64,000 bases of DNA from Ephydatia muelleri (Eukaryota; Porifera; Demospongiae; Spongillida; Spongillidae). The stretch spans positions 5,838,528 to 5,902,527 of the forward strand of contig JABACO010000005.1 in NCBI GenBank assembly GCA_013339895.1, given 5' to 3'. Every line of letters starts with the position of its first letter. The stretch's first letter is position 1. Under the pieces are notes generated by a model. It ran no database searches. It saw only the letters and a program-made list of their open reading frames with translations, and was not told the origin of the DNA. A program made the position numbers and the translations under genes. This document shows, piece after piece, positions 1-10,992 of this stretch.

Positions 1-1203
1 GCGGCAGCGAAGACCCTTTTCCACCAAACGTTTTAGGAGGGAGCGAAGGTTCTGGAGATGTTCTGAATCAGTAGCCCCACTGACCAGGATGTCATCCATG
101 TACACAGCCACACCTTGAAGATCACAAGTTAGCTTGTCCATTAACTCCTGGAAGTATCCAGGGGCAGAACTGATGCCGAAAGGAAGACGCATCTGCAGAA
201 GTACCCCTCTGTGAGTGCTCAGTGCCAGTCTTTTCTGACTCTCTGGAGAGAGCTGGATCTGATTGTATGCATCTGCTAGGTCAATCTTGGTGAACCCATG
301 ACCACCGCCCAACCTCTGCATGAGATCTTCTGGACGAGGCATAGGGTAGCGATGCTCCTCCAGTTGAGGGTTTACCGTGACAGAATAGTCCCCACAAACT
401 CTAAGGGTAGATTTTGTCTGACCTGGAAGGGTTGCCTTCCGAATAGGTACTACTGGAGTTCCATAATCATTGAATTGGGTAGGCTGCCACACACCTCTAG
501 TAATCCCTGCCTTGTAGGCCTTGCCGAGTTCATCCTGGATGGCTAACGGAACCACACGAGGTTTGCAGAAAACAGGTTTGGAGTCCGGTTTGAATCTGAC
601 CTCCAGTTGTACGTCCTTAAGACAACCCAACTCCGGCTTGAACAGGTCAGGGAATTCCTGACACAGCTGCTTGCAGGCATTCTGCAGATTAATGTCAGGT
701 TTAGTAACATTAGAAATCGGGTGAACTGACGAAGTGGTGAGACCCATCAAAGCTGAAACATTGATACCAAGCCTAACGATGGCATCACGCCCAAGAAGGT
801 TGAGATGGGGAACTTTTGTAACTGTGAACTGCAGAGGTATGCTGGGACTGTTCGTACCCTGTAATGCAACTGCTGCTGTGCAAACCCCCAATGTGGGGAG
901 TGGTTCTCCATTAGCTACCTCATATTGACCTGTGGTTGGTAAAAGGGTAGGGTTCCCTAGCTGTTTCCAGACAGCCATGGTGCAGAAATTGTCACCTGCG
1001 CCAGTATCTACTTCAAAAACGAATCGCTTGTCATTCATGGTGATATTTTGCTGGAGTTGCGGAACTGCCCTGATCCCCTTCACTGTCTGTTTGGTGATTA
1101 TATTCACTGGTTGCTGCTGACCTCTCTTCTTCTGCAGACAGACTGACTGGAGATGTCCCGTCTTTTGGCAGTAGTGACACACCGCGTTGCGACTCGGGCA
1201 GTC
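1..1203 (-). CDS. Ty3/gypsy pol: protease and reverse transcriptase, partial
   Basis: Read on the minus strand, this stretch is open and continues off the left edge of the window. In order it shows a retropepsin-like motif (VDTGAG, near 1015-1000), then a long RT region with the polymerase palm motif YMDD followed by ILVSG at about 102-76. Upstream of the palm motif are LPFGI and PMPRPED-type segments usual for Ty3/gypsy RT. The frame is -1 relative to gag and becomes open inside the first gag zinc knuckle. RNase H and integrase would lie beyond position 1. What is seen is domain order and motifs; family assignment (gypsy, K02A2.6/Mag-type) is from general knowledge. The coding looks intact in the visible part. 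Confidence 0.85.
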
Positions 1204-2021
1204 AGAGGCTTTGTCATGTGGTCAGTTTTGCCGCACCGCGGGCACGTTCCTTTTGGGAAGTCTCGTCCAGCGTTACTCTTTTGACTTGGGTCACTCTTAG
1301 ACGAGTGGACAACGTGAATATTATCTTTTATTGAACCATACACTGTCTCCTTTGCAACCTTGGCTGCTTCCTCCGTTTCCATAGCGACCGTTATTGCTCT
1401 AGCAAAAGTTAGTTCTCCGTCTTTAATCTTGAACAGCGCTTTTAAAACCGCTTCATTTTTCACAGAGCACATAAAACGGGTGCGTAGAGCTTCATCCAGC
1501 GGGTCGTGGATTTCTGAGAAGTCGCACGTAACAGCATCATGACTGATGCGTGCAGCCAATTCCTGAATCATCTCGCCTGGTTTGCGATTCATTTCGGTCC
1601 AGAACTTGAACCGCTCCCTTACGATGTAACGCGTGGGGTCGAATTGGCTCCTCATATACTCTTCCACTTCATCCAGGCTGAGGTCGTTTATGCCTTTTAC
1701 AGGCGACTGTTGGGAAGCGAGATTGCTTAGCAATTTGTAAATTTCTCGCGACTGATTAGTCAAGAAGACCTGCGCTCTCTTCTCAGCGGGCACAGAGTTT
1801 GCTCCGAGAAAAGTGTGGAAACGCGCGGAGTAGTCTGTCCACAGTTCGACAGTAGCGTCGAAAGGGACAAAACTAGGAATTGCAGCTGCTGGTACTGGAA
1901 AAGGTGGTGGCTCCCGCTTTGCCTTCTCGCCGGCGAAAGCTGCGATGAGGGCTTCCGTTTGTTTCCGCTGCGCCTCCATCTGCTGTTGCAGTAATTCGAT
2001 GAGTTTATCCGTCTCTGCCAT
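1104..2021 (-). CDS. gag: Ty3/gypsy gag
   Basis: A 305-aa open frame starts at an ATG (2021) just inside the 5' LTR and probable primer binding site. The N-terminus is coiled-coil like (Q/E/K rich, residues 1-35), then a Pro-rich linker, then a capsid-like helical region containing FKFWTEMNRKPGE. Near residue 255 there is a zinc-knuckle start (CPRCGKTDH). The rest of that knuckle and a second one (CHYCQKTGHLQSVC) are in the -1 frame, so the C-terminal 50 residues of this frame are probably not genuine. Either a frameshift mutation or a -1 gag-pol frameshift explains this. It binds and packages element RNA in the family. Confidence 0.85.
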   Translation of the reverse strand: MAETDKLIELLQQQMEAQRKQTEALIAAFAGEKAKREPPPFPVPAAAIPSFVPFDATVELWTDYSARFHTFLGANSVPAEKRAQVFLTNQSREIYKLLSNLASQQSPVKGINDLSLDEVEEYMRSQFDPTRYIVRERFKFWTEMNRKPGEMIQELAARISHDAVTCDFSEIHDPLDEALRTRFMCSVKNEAVLKALFKIKDGELTFARAITVAMETEEAAKVAKETVYGSIKDNIHVVHSSKSDPSQKSNAGRDFPKGTCPRCGKTDHMTKPLTARVATRCVTTAKRRDISSQSVCRRREVSSNQ

Positions 2022-2029
2022 CCTAAGCG

Positions 2030-2047
2030 ATCCTGCCGACTACGCCA
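2030..2047 (-). other. Candidate tRNA primer binding site
   Basis: On the minus strand the sequence begins TGGCG, as most LTR-element primer binding sites do (complement of a tRNA CCA 3' end), and lies between the LTR and the gag ATG. Which tRNA is used cannot be told from the sequence alone. The position supports it; the match to a tRNA was not tested. Confidence 0.35.
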
Positions 2048-2055
2048 CTTAATCC

Positions 2056-2431
2056 TGTCGTGTTTTCGTATGGGAATAACGCGATGGATCGGGAAATGAG
2101 GACCTTAGGATTGCACAGCTAAACTTGAATCACTTTTATTGCACGAAGAACAGTAGAAATAGAAATAGAATTAACATCATGCACAGAAAACGCACTATTA
2201 TAGATAAATGAACAACAGGAAATAAGTGTTAGTGGAAAGGTGTGAAAAAGCAGGCACAGGCATGTTGAGGCAGGCAACGGGCATGTCGAGGCAGGCACCG
2301 TCAACAGCATGTGTGTGCGTGCATGTGTATGTGCATGTGTGTGTGCAGGCAATTGTATGTAGGTAAACTTTCGAATGACTTTAGAGGGCCACAAACAGGC
2401 AATTTCCAAATGACTTTAGAGGGCCATTACA
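2056..2431 (-). repeat. 5' LTR of the left gypsy element
   Basis: On the minus strand this begins TGTAATGGCCC and ends ACA shortly before the primer binding site, giving a TG...CA unit of about 376 bp. It contains an AATAAA polyadenylation signal (2135-2140 as TTTATT on plus). The distal part holds a GT-rich microsatellite and a short internal repeat of the TTTAGAGGGCCA type. The second LTR is outside the window, so the ends are inferred from TG/CA rules rather than by comparing two LTRs. Confidence 0.55.
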
Positions 2432-3190
2432 TCACCCCCAAAAGCGTACCACAGACCCATATTGGAAGAATGGTCAGGCTAGCAGAAAGCAGGGGGAGGG
2501 GAGGCTACATATCAATTCAACCAATGATTTTGAGTCATGTTCTCAGATTTGCTTACTACTTCCCATATTTGTTATATTTGTTTGTCTTGAAGGGCGTTAC
2601 ACTTGAACACAAAGTACTGTACACTGTATGTCATTTGTTTACAAAATACAACCTTCCGAATTTTTTGGTAACCTTTGTTAATTTGGTAAGCTATGTTGTG
2701 GCTATTTTCAAGGGCAGCATACATATATTGGCACATAAAGGGTCAGAGGCAAGTGAAAAATAAAATGCGTTTTGGCTAAAAGAATACGGACCACAACAAT
2801 CATGCCTATTACTTTCGATGATTTCTAATAAATGCTCACTTTGTGACGGGCGCTATTATTTGCATCCCAGGGGCTGATCCAGAGAGGGTGGATAGGGTGG
2901 CTAGCCACCCCCCCTCCCCCCCCCCCCCCCCCCCCTTCCTCAAATAATCGTTTACGAATACTAAAATACTGATTGAGAACTATCACCAATTTCTGTTTGA
3001 GGGCTAATAGCATTTCTGTTCAACAGCTTCCATTTAGGGGTGAAAAAAAGATGATGACGCTTTGTTTGTTTTTTTGTGTGATCAGATGTTTATTTGGATA
3101 CATGCATAATAATTGTGACTAGTACATAGCACAAAAGAAAAACATATAGTTGCCAGTGCACATCTTTAAACTGCATGATAATACTAAGTT
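2432..3190. other. Gene-free spacer with poly-C tract
   Basis: I see no convincing coding sequence here. A C homopolymer, interrupted once by T, lies at 2908-2935. It is preceded by CAGGGGCTGATCCAG at about 2867, which resembles the ends of hAT-type MITEs often seen in invertebrates (from memory; weak). Confidence 0.4.
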
Positions 3191-3310
3191 ACCAAATATG
3201 TCAATCATTTACACAAAAACATCATATGAAAGTTGTGATTTATTCATACAACACTGATTCACTACACAACTTTCTATGGTGCATTTGTGTAAATGATTGA
3301 CATATTTGGT
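3191..3310. repeat. Hairpin, MITE-like inverted repeat
   Basis: The 27-bp arms 3191-3217 and 3284-3310 are perfect inverted copies (ACCAAATATGTCAATC...). The similarity continues imperfectly inward through GAAAGTTGTG (about 3227-3236) and CACAACTTTC (about 3264-3273). The whole can fold into a 120-nt hairpin with an AT-rich loop. It could be a small foldback MITE; no target duplication was established. Confidence 0.6.
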
Positions 3311-3417
3311 CAACAGATAGTGGAAAATCAAATCCATGAATACCTAACACTCCTAAATTTCCTAGCCTTTCAATAGTCACGGTGGAACGAATTCGACATC
3401 AGTATTACCCTTGTTGG

Positions 3418-3618
3418 ATACGATGAGAAACAGCAGGCCAAATCAACTCCAAAAACGCTGATACGATGAGAAACAGCAGGCCAAATCAACTCCAAAAACG
3501 CTGATACGATGAGAAACAGCAGTCAGCAGGCCAAATCAACTCCAAAAACGCTGATACGATGAGAAACAGCAGGCCAAATCAACTCCAAAAACGCTGATAC
3601 GGTGAGAAACTGCAGGCC
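3418..3618. repeat. 43-bp tandem repeat, about 4.5 copies
   Basis: The unit begins GATACGATGAGAAACAGCAG and ends AAAAACGCT. Copies are nearly identical; one has a 7-bp internal duplication (CAGTCAG). No coding potential. Confidence 0.85.
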
Positions 3619-3639
3619 AATTAGTCACCCTGTTACACT

Positions 3640-5150
3640 CACAGGTGTGACATAGCCATGGTCCTCAGAGGGGGTGGGTCACGACCATGACACATGTACA
3701 GATGTGTGACACAGACCTCAGGAGATGCTATTGCGGTGCAGGATTACTAGAATATCGCTTATTTGGTTAGGATTAAAGACAGATTACTAGACCATCGCAT
3801 CGTTCAAAATTAGATCAATTAATTATATTCATTGCTATCCTAGCCGCACGGCAAGTATTTGTGATAATTAGTGTGGAATGTGGTGCTGAGGACCAACTTC
3901 CATGCAGTCGGCATTGCACCGTTTTTGAAGAAATCAATGGTCGATAGTAGCGGAGCTAGGGGGGTTGGCCACCCTAACGATTTAGGTTTGTACAATGACG
4001 TCACCGCTCGGCCCTCTACTGATATCAACATAATCTGTGCGAATGTGTGCACATGCAGATGCATTTAGCAGCCTGTGTGCCTCGTTGTCGAACGCTATTT
4101 TGAAGTGAAATACATGGCGAATGCTATATGTATAAATCTGATAGCCATATATTCAATTAATTAATCATCTCAATTATTTAATTTGGATCGATATCATGCA
4201 GGGTGACGTTAGCCACGTTTACTTGTACGGCGAAGATACCAAAAGTATCTATAGCTGCATCTACATGTAACAAAGTTGATCATATACAAGATGACTGCCA
4301 TTCATCTGTATCCCTGACTACCGCCTCTGCTAATGAATTCCAATGCTGCATGATACATTGTGATTATTTTCAAACTTCTTCTGAATAAAACCTATACACC
4401 TCAGCCAGCAAACAAATTCAGCTAAGCCAATGCCACAAAGTTTTTAAGATTCCGCTCCTTATCCTCGCATTTCCATTGGCCTACATTTTTTCAGGGTTTC
4501 TGACTCAGAAACCCTGAAAGTACCACTGCACTGAAAAAGGATACGCTAGCGAAAGGATGTGGTTTTGGTTTTGACAAAGACCTCTCTTGCATGGATGATA
4601 CTTTGTCCCAAACTGTTCTTTCTCTTGGACATTCTGCACCTTTTGGTTTTGGATTTATGATTCATATAGTTAAGTGTATGTAGTTCCTCAAAGTAATTAT
4701 AACATTTTAACAGTAACAAAATGAAAAGTGGTACATGTTTTTGACTTCAACAATAATAAGTTATAAAGAGTTAGCTAATTTTATGTGTTTTATAAATGGC
4801 CTGGCTGATGGCAAGCAGAGAAGCAAGTTGGGACAATACACTCTGATCATGAGCCTCCTTCCGCCAGTTGCCATATGTTTCCACAGCTGAGGGGATACAC
4901 TTTCATCTCAACTCATGGCACCTGGTGTCGTTGGCTGCATGCTTTCTACATTTAGCAGCATAGGCTGCTGCCCCCACAGATGCACTGGCATTGTTCAGGG
5001 ATACAAGGGTAAGGGGTGAAGTGACTGTAACATCGAAGGCTGCTGGCTTTCCTCTGCCTCACCACTGAACCAGGATGTCTGCAGGACGAGAGTTGATATG
5101 GTCCCTAGCTAAGCCATAACCCACTTCAACCCTCACAGAAAGACAGGCTC
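3640..5150. other. Spacer with a near-perfect palindrome
   Basis: No supported gene. A 31-bp palindrome at 4489-4519 has 15-bp arms around a single C (arm contains TCAGGGTTTCTGA) and could form a cruciform. The segment 4800-5150 is less AT-rich than its surroundings but has no open frame I can identify. Confidence 0.45.
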
Positions 5151-5463
5151 GTTGGCAGGTTGCACGTGTCGATCTTTACAGCAGGCAGTGGAGGCGGGGG
5201 CACATAAATGATGTTACTTTATTGCTGTCTTATACCTGTATAAGCACGTGCAAAGCTGTGCACGTACTCAGAATAAAGTGGACTGTATTCCTGAGTCATG
5301 GCATGCTGTTGTATTCGGCCTAAGTAATGCAAAGTCGGTAACACAATCACATGCAATGATGCAACTGGTGCTAACACTACCAAAGGTTTATAACTAGACC
5401 AGACAACCATAAGGATCACAGCTGAACTTGTCAAGCTGTTCTGCACATACGTTGTCACAGAAA

Positions 5464-5611
5464 TCGTTCACTTGGACCAGGGTCGGAACTTTGAAAGCAG
5501 CATTGTTCAGAGCACACCGGATGCTTCTGGGGTGAAGAAAAGCCTTACTACACCCTATCACCTGCAGGGTGATGGAATGGTGGAGAGGTTCAATCAGCTT
5601 CCAAAGTCAAT
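5464..5611 (+). pseudogene. Ty3/gypsy integrase scrap
   Basis: One plus frame reads HLDQGRNFES, then a short gap, then LTTPYHLQGDGMVERFNQ. These correspond to the second Asp region (SDQGRNF) and the PYHPQGDGxVERFN block of Ty3/gypsy integrase cores. It breaks off just after FNQ and has no upstream zinc-binding part, so it is a dead fragment. It lies just outside the region proven to be duplicated in the right arm. Confidence 0.7.
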
Positions 5612-7427
5612 CTTTGCCATCTGAGCAGGTGGATCGTGGCTAACATAAATAGGGACCGTTGCAGGATGTTCCTAGTGTGTGACCACTTGGGCATCCTAGG
5701 CCTCTGAGAAGCTAGAGAGACCCACCACACTACCCTATTCTAGGTTTTACACTATAGAATACAATATTGTAAACTTCTATGATGAGCCATTCATCATTTA
5801 ATCTCTGACTTCATGTGCCTAAAGCATTTCAACTCCCTTTACAAGGGAACTAAAACACTCATCCGTGGTTTGATTATCTCAGCAACACTTAAGGCACTCC
5901 ACTAACGGTAACACTACATACCCTGCTGCTAAGCATTACATGTCATTGCAAGGCTCCTATTGACCATTATGTTTAAAAGCATGTCTCTAATGTTTGTGAA
6001 ATGATGGGTTTTACTTTTTTACTATCATTCTATAATGCATACCTTTGTATGTAAAGTAAAATGTATATCATTAAGTCACTATGGCCTGAGTTTTTAATCA
6101 TGCGTATATTTTCATTGCGCATAAACTTTGATACTCTCTCCTGGGTAATTTGATATTATCATATAATCCGATACGACATAATGAGAGGGTGAAAATATGT
6201 TTTGTAGTCAATTGACACCTGATCGCTATTTCTATTAAAGATGTCTCAATTATTAAAATGTTAATTGCAAGTCTACCATTAGATATAGATGCCGTTTAAC
6301 CATGAATACAAAAAGGTGCCATTTGATTATATGCCAGAATTGTTCACATAGTTGAACTAATTGACATCCGTGTAGCTGAATTGAAATGAAAAATTTAAAG
6401 CTAATTTGCGTGTTCATTCAGAGCTACTACAGTATGCTCCCACTTTTCTGTGTGCTTAAAGCATGTGTGTGTGTGCGTGTGTGGGGGGGAACTAATTACA
6501 TACAGGATAAAACCACATCCAGGAAGACTGAGACAAGACCAGAAAACGAATGTTAATGGTTATTAGTATGTGCAGAGCAAACTGATTACGCAAAAGGAAC
6601 ATACACAAGTAATGTTTTATCATTGTTGCTGCATTCTGGCCATGCATCTTAACATGTTAACTTCAAATCAGTATTGTGGTTCCCATTACATTTAGTTATT
6701 TGGTAGTCGTACGTCGATGTACAAGTACGTCTAGCGAGACTAATACAAATGCTACATACACATCGAAGTCAAATCAGAACGAACTGAGAAGGCAAGTGGA
6801 CCAGTACTAAAGGATCACTCATGCTGATGTCAAAGTAACCACACTTCTAATTATCATAATGCCCTGCATGGTGTTTGCCATAGAATTATATTAGATTTTA
6901 GTCATATTGCGATGTGAAAAACAGAAATTACATTTGAACTTCATTTTTAGTAAAATAATTTTATGACAATATGTCCTATATCATACAGAAACAAATTTCT
7001 AAAGTAGGATTTGTCAGTTTTCTATACAATCATCCTAGACCAGACAAGTGTGGTTAGCTGTATGTACCACAATGTCCCTTGCACCCATTCCTTATATGCA
7101 CAGTGCAAGACTAAAATAAGTGTGCACCACAACTGCCTCACCTATGAACACCTTCAGATCACAGCAACACCATTATTTGGCCAACAGTCTGATAGTACAT
7201 ATTAATTGGCCCATAAATCAATAAAGTGCATGAATAAAATTATGTATATAGTGCATAAAGTAATCATGTTACAAAAATCAAACAGTTAGTCTAAAGTAAT
7301 GTGTAGCAACAGTGCATGAATTTCAACTGTAGATTCATTCCACTTATAGCAAACCAGAAGCACAATTTGAGCCACCATGGTTTTAAATTAAATAAGGGCA
7401 ACCTAAGCTCATGGAGTTAGAGGAATA
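5612..7427. other. AT-rich noncoding, 3' flank of the kinase gene
   Basis: No gene supported. A short GT/G-rich stretch lies near 6464-6490. Segments 6271-6653 and 6992-7088 recur near 46120-46508 and 47461-47557 (third partial copy), and the whole from 5724 recurs inverted near the right end. Short frames here are not conserved as protein. Confidence 0.5.
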
Positions 7428-8911
7428 TCACTGCTGCAATAAAAACCTCATCGGACGTTTCTGACTGGGCAGCAATGATTGTTTCCACGTGTGCAGGAGG
7501 TTGTCATAACATGTATGATGAAATATCAACTTTATCAGAAATGGAGAACTCCCTTGTGGAATATCATCTTTGGTTAGCTCATTCTGATGCTTAGGGCCCC
7601 TATAAGAGGACAGGGTAAACAGTAGGAGACCAAACTGCTTCCAATCCAAATGTTGCACAATCCTTTGTTTTGTTTCATATTTGTACATGAACTGACCACC
7701 ATACTCCTTAACATCATTAGAATTGCTCGAGCGATCAAAGTCAATCAATTTAACTTCATAATCATCACCTACACAGACATTAGGTAGTCTGACATCTAGG
7801 TGAGCCAGACCAAGGCCATGAAGTTTGTCCAATCCCTCTCTAATTCCATCAGCAAGATCTGGAAGACATTGCATAGCAACATCTTTAGTTAACTGATACT
7901 TCATAGCTGGAAATACAACAAAAGGTAGAGGGGAGCGTAACATATTAATAGGAAAAACAAGATGTTTGGCACACTCTTCTCGTTGCTGCTGATCCATACG
8001 TAGACATTTGTGATCTAAATAATTCAAAGCCCACTGATGTGAAATGTTACCAGGAAATTTGAAGTAATAATTTCCATTTGTCAACAAAATAGAAAATTTT
8101 GACTTAACCTGTGTCAAGGTGGTGGTACCATCATAATTTGTGCCAAGTTTTCCACTAATGAATTCAAGATCTTTCTCAGACAATGGAACTAAGAAATGTT
8201 CAGTAGAAGACAATGGTATTTGCAATCGTTTCACAAGTTCTATTTGTTTTGCAAATGTTTTTTGCACTGCTTTTTTGATATTTTCCTTCTTTAAACAGGC
8301 AACATTGCAAACAAACATGCACTCCTTCCAAACAACTTCTACTCTACAAGCATAGTTGTTAGTGTCAGTCACCTTATCCTTTGGAAATGTAAAACCCACC
8401 CATGATGTAATAGAAGAGTTGAAGTGACGAATATAACGTAACAAGTCAATCAAGTTAGCAAATAATTTTGCAACTGTGTTTTCCATGAGAGAAGAATTAA
8501 TTTCGCACAAAACTGCACTTACACAGTTCCACAGAATGGCCACGTCGGATTTGTAATGATTTGATGCTGTAATTGATACCAATAATTGCTCAATTACGGA
8601 AACATAAGCATGATCAACACAGTAGTAGTATGATTCTGGATTATCACGTCCACGTTTTACATTATATTTTGTTTCGGCACTGAATTCAGGCAAACCAGCA
8701 CCTTTTTCATTCAAAATTGCAATTAGCCAATTACACAAGCGTTCAGTCAGTGTACCTGAACCCAAGTCATAATCAGCGATAATATTAGACAGCGTGTAAC
8801 GTTGTACAGGAGGGATAAACTCAAAATCATTTGTCTGGATGATGCAATTCTTCCAACATGGGCTATCGGGTTTAAGAGTATCACTTGCAGCTTCCCGACT
8901 CGATTGTGAAA
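7428..8911 (-). CDS. REase-like plus protein kinase-like protein, main 3' exon (left copy)
   Basis: An open minus frame runs from a splice acceptor (TGCAG before 8911) to a TGA at 7428. The often-chosen start at 8765 is a TTG codon, so it is not the true start; coding continues upstream into the exon. Counting from 8765: residues 15-110 contain SDVAILW (D74) and CEIN (E88, N90). This pattern fits a PD-(D/E)xK nuclease fold whose Lys is replaced by Asn. Residues 222-400 are kinase-like: YFKF (possible ATP Lys 236), catalytic loop HLDVRLPN (H322, D324, N329) and LIDFD (D342) in place of DFG. Eukaryotic effector proteins with nuclease plus kinase domains (Crinkler-RHS type) show this order; that link is an inference. 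Upstream small exons are listed separately. Confidence 0.7.
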
Positions 8912-9114
8912 CTGCATTTTGGACACAGAATAATCAATAAAAACATTTAAATTTTATATTTTAGTGCAAGTATCCTTCCCTTTTTAACAGATGCTAGAAG
9001 GCACCATCACAGAGATACATTTGCAAATCCATAAGTAATTGTTTATAACAAGAGAAAAATCCATTTTCTACACTTGGTACGTACAAAGTAATCCACTCTC
9101 TGAAATTACGATAC

Positions 9115-9162
9115 CTGTTTCAGATTTGTTTAAAACACTTGATTGTAGTGATAATTCTGCAT
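9115..9162 (-). CDS. Mini-exon B of the kinase gene (left copy)
   Basis: A 48-nt segment is bounded on the minus strand by TTCTCCATACAG and a GTATCG donor. Both introns are phase 1, and the frame joins cleanly into the kinase exon (AELSLQSSVLNKSET, then Ala). The same boundaries are kept in the right arm (58334-58381). Supported by splice signals, frame and conservation, not by transcript data. Confidence 0.55.
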
Positions 9163-9236
9163 CTGTATGGAGAAACAGATGATTAACATGCACTGTAGTC
9201 AAAACCATCAATAACTGATGCAATGATTTGCAATAC

Positions 9237-9281
9237 CTTTTTTGGTTCTTTTCCTTCTTAATCTTTGCAGCACTGGTGCAC
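9237..9281 (-). CDS. Mini-exon A, basic peptide (left copy)
   Basis: A 45-nt exon with acceptor TTTTAATAG and donor GTATTG, phase 1 on both sides. It codes for a Pro/Leu start followed by RLRRKRTKK, a strong nuclear-localisation-like basic cluster. It joins exon B in frame. Two diverged relatives (15914-15973, 16391-16423) lie farther upstream on the same strand. Confidence 0.5.
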
Positions 9282-9728
9282 CTATTAAAAGATATTACAA
9301 TTATGATATACTGTCTGCCCTCAAAATAAGGGCATTACTATTTAACACCGCATCCACAAGAAACGCAGGGAGATTTTGGAGCTCACTGGATTTTCATAAT
9401 ACCCTCCTCAAGCATTTTTATTCTGGCAATTGATACTTTTAAAAGCTTCGTCATTTTCCACTATGTGCACTGATTAGCGGACTGATTTGACGCTCCAATT
9501 TTGTAAGATGAGGTTTAAAACATGCTTGGTTTACGATTTGCGCAGTTGCGAAGTGTGTTGGGTTCACTTTTTTCTGCAGCCTATTCTGTACATCCCACAT
9601 CAAAATATATATTTATGCTATGATTATATGCTTGCAGAAGCTAAAAGAATTTACGAACCACCAATCTAGAGTTGTCTATAGTAGTGCAAAGTCTTACTCG
9701 TTCCCAAATATATACTTATGTTGTTACG

Positions 9729-10082
9729 ATGGCACCAGGATGCACTTCACGAAAGGGTAAAAATAGGAGCAGAGTATGCCCAACGTGTCAGTCAGGTATT
9801 TGCCACAACTGTTGTGAATGTCGACGCAGCGTACATGGCCGTCCACATAAGCAGGACACTCAACCTCAGATGCGCGTGGCGGTGCTTATTCGCAACCAAC
9901 CCCATCGTAACTGCACTTCCACATGCTGTGTAACGTTTTGTTCCGACAAAACCAATATTTTCTGCCCCGTGTCAAAATGGTGTATTAAGCAGCGTATCAT
10001 TCATTTTTACACGTTGAGGTACAAGGTACCTATGATTGAAAAACTGCTATGTGAAGTGAATTTACCCTGCACTCGAAGATAA
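9729..10082 (+). CDS. Cys-cluster/AT-hook protein fragment, transposon N-terminus paralogue
   Basis: The frame starts at ATG 9729. The first 45 residues carry C-x2-C-x4-C-x2-CC-x-C followed by GRPHK, an AT-hook core. The same arrangement (C-x2-C-x5-C-x2-CC-x-C then RGRPRK) opens the TTAA transposon protein at 17317. The rest of the frame is not similar to that protein, so this looks like a decayed second copy of the N-terminal region. In the right arm (minus strand) one Cys of the CC pair is Ser. Divergent to mini-exon A about 450 bp away, mirroring the 17317/16423 pair. Confidence 0.5.
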   Translation: MAPGCTSRKGKNRSRVCPTCQSGICHNCCECRRSVHGRPHKQDTQPQMRVAVLIRNQPHRNCTSTCCVTFCSDKTNIFCPVSKWCIKQRIIHFYTLRYKVPMIEKLLCEVNLPCTRR

Positions 10083-10102
10083 GTCCACTTGTTCATCACC
10101 TG

Positions 10103-10408
10103 TTGCGCCAAGACAGGGACAATAAGAAGAAAGTCAGAATCAAGTGGAAAACGAAAATAGATAAACAAATCAAAGTGATAGTGGATCAGCAGATGCAATG
10201 GGATTATGAGACAACTGCATTTCAACTGCACAAGTTGCTGTGCACGCACAGATATACATGTAGCATACACCGGCACACAATTCTACATGTCTCTAGCTGG
10301 ATCTTTCGGGACAGTGCATATTGCCAGCTAATTAGGAACATTAATAAGCAGAAGCAGCTGGTATGGGCTCAACAGAATGCTAACGACACTCTCGACGATG
10401 TCTTCTAA
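10103..10408 (+). pseudogene. Tc1/mariner transposase HTH fragment 1
   Basis: The frame resembles the N-terminal DNA-binding part of Tc1-like transposases: ETTAFQLHKLL, a TIL-type second helix region and FRDSAYCQLIR with a following NKQKQLVWAQ. It ends at a stop near DDVF, exactly where the first catalytic Asp segment would begin, and no DDE domain follows. The right arm has the matching fragment at 57044-57406 on the minus strand. Confidence 0.65.
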
Positions 10409-10754
10409 ATGCGTTTCTGCTAAACTAAATGCGTGCTTTGCACACGCATTGGCGTAGCATGAGCTAATTCATCCATACCTAATGTGCCACGTTTTGGAAT
10501 CGTTGACAATTTGTGATTCAAAACTGCATAGTTTCTATGTCATATTTTAAATATGAAACGTAGCATTATTTGTGACCCTTATTGTAGTTTACAGAATACC
10601 GTGAGATTGGTTAACAAAAAACTAGTTGTAAATAACCTAAGATTGGGAGAAGTGACAACGTCCGGAAAGAAAGTATGTAGCAGATTGAAGGCTTAGACGG
10701 CCAAAAGAGAATGCATTCGTTTTGCGGAGAGAGAAAGATAGTTTCAGGGCCCAA
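10409..10754. other. Noncoding spacer in left arm
   Basis: Nothing recognisable. It contains a short inverted motif CATATTTTAAATATG near 10540 and is matched in the right arm at 56760-57040. Confidence 0.4.
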
Positions 10755-10992
10755 TCAATGCAACAAACTCTCAGAGAGACGGGTAACATCAGAGTTACTG
10801 CGAGCATAATAGAGTTTTTGTATCATCTGCATAAACTTTAATACTAATAGAGGGATGAAGGCAGTTTGGAAGATCATTAGTATAGAGGAGAAATAATAGG
10901 GGGCCAAGTACAGAGCCTTGCGGTGCACCACGAAAAACTGGAAGTGAATGTGATATTTCATCTTCAACATTAACCCTCCTACTGCTGCTCAT
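10755..10992 (-). pseudogene. Non-LTR reverse transcriptase fragment (left)
   Basis: On the minus strand the frame reads GAPQGSVLGPLLFLLYTNDL and then KVYADDTK, the conserved RT motifs of non-LTR elements (Jockey/CR1/RTE group). It is cut at the upstream side by the TTAA insertion at 10970-10973. The right arm keeps a longer version (56404-56746 plus upstream). Confidence 0.8.

Larger units (their letters stand above)
8912..9728. other. Introns and divergent spacer around mini-exons A and B
   Basis: Apart from the two mini-exons I see only AT-rich sequence. The 447 bp between exon A (9281) and the ATG at 9729 separate divergent coding segments and could hold promoters, but no clear element was recognised. 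Confidence 0.35.

Noticed and set aside
2311-2763. 150-aa plus frame
   Set aside because: Starts in the GT repeat of the LTR and crosses the LTR boundary; no recognisable domain.
7011-7205. 64-aa frame present three times (also 47479 and 60269)
   Set aside because: Repeated only because the arms are duplicated; frame and stops differ and there is no domain.
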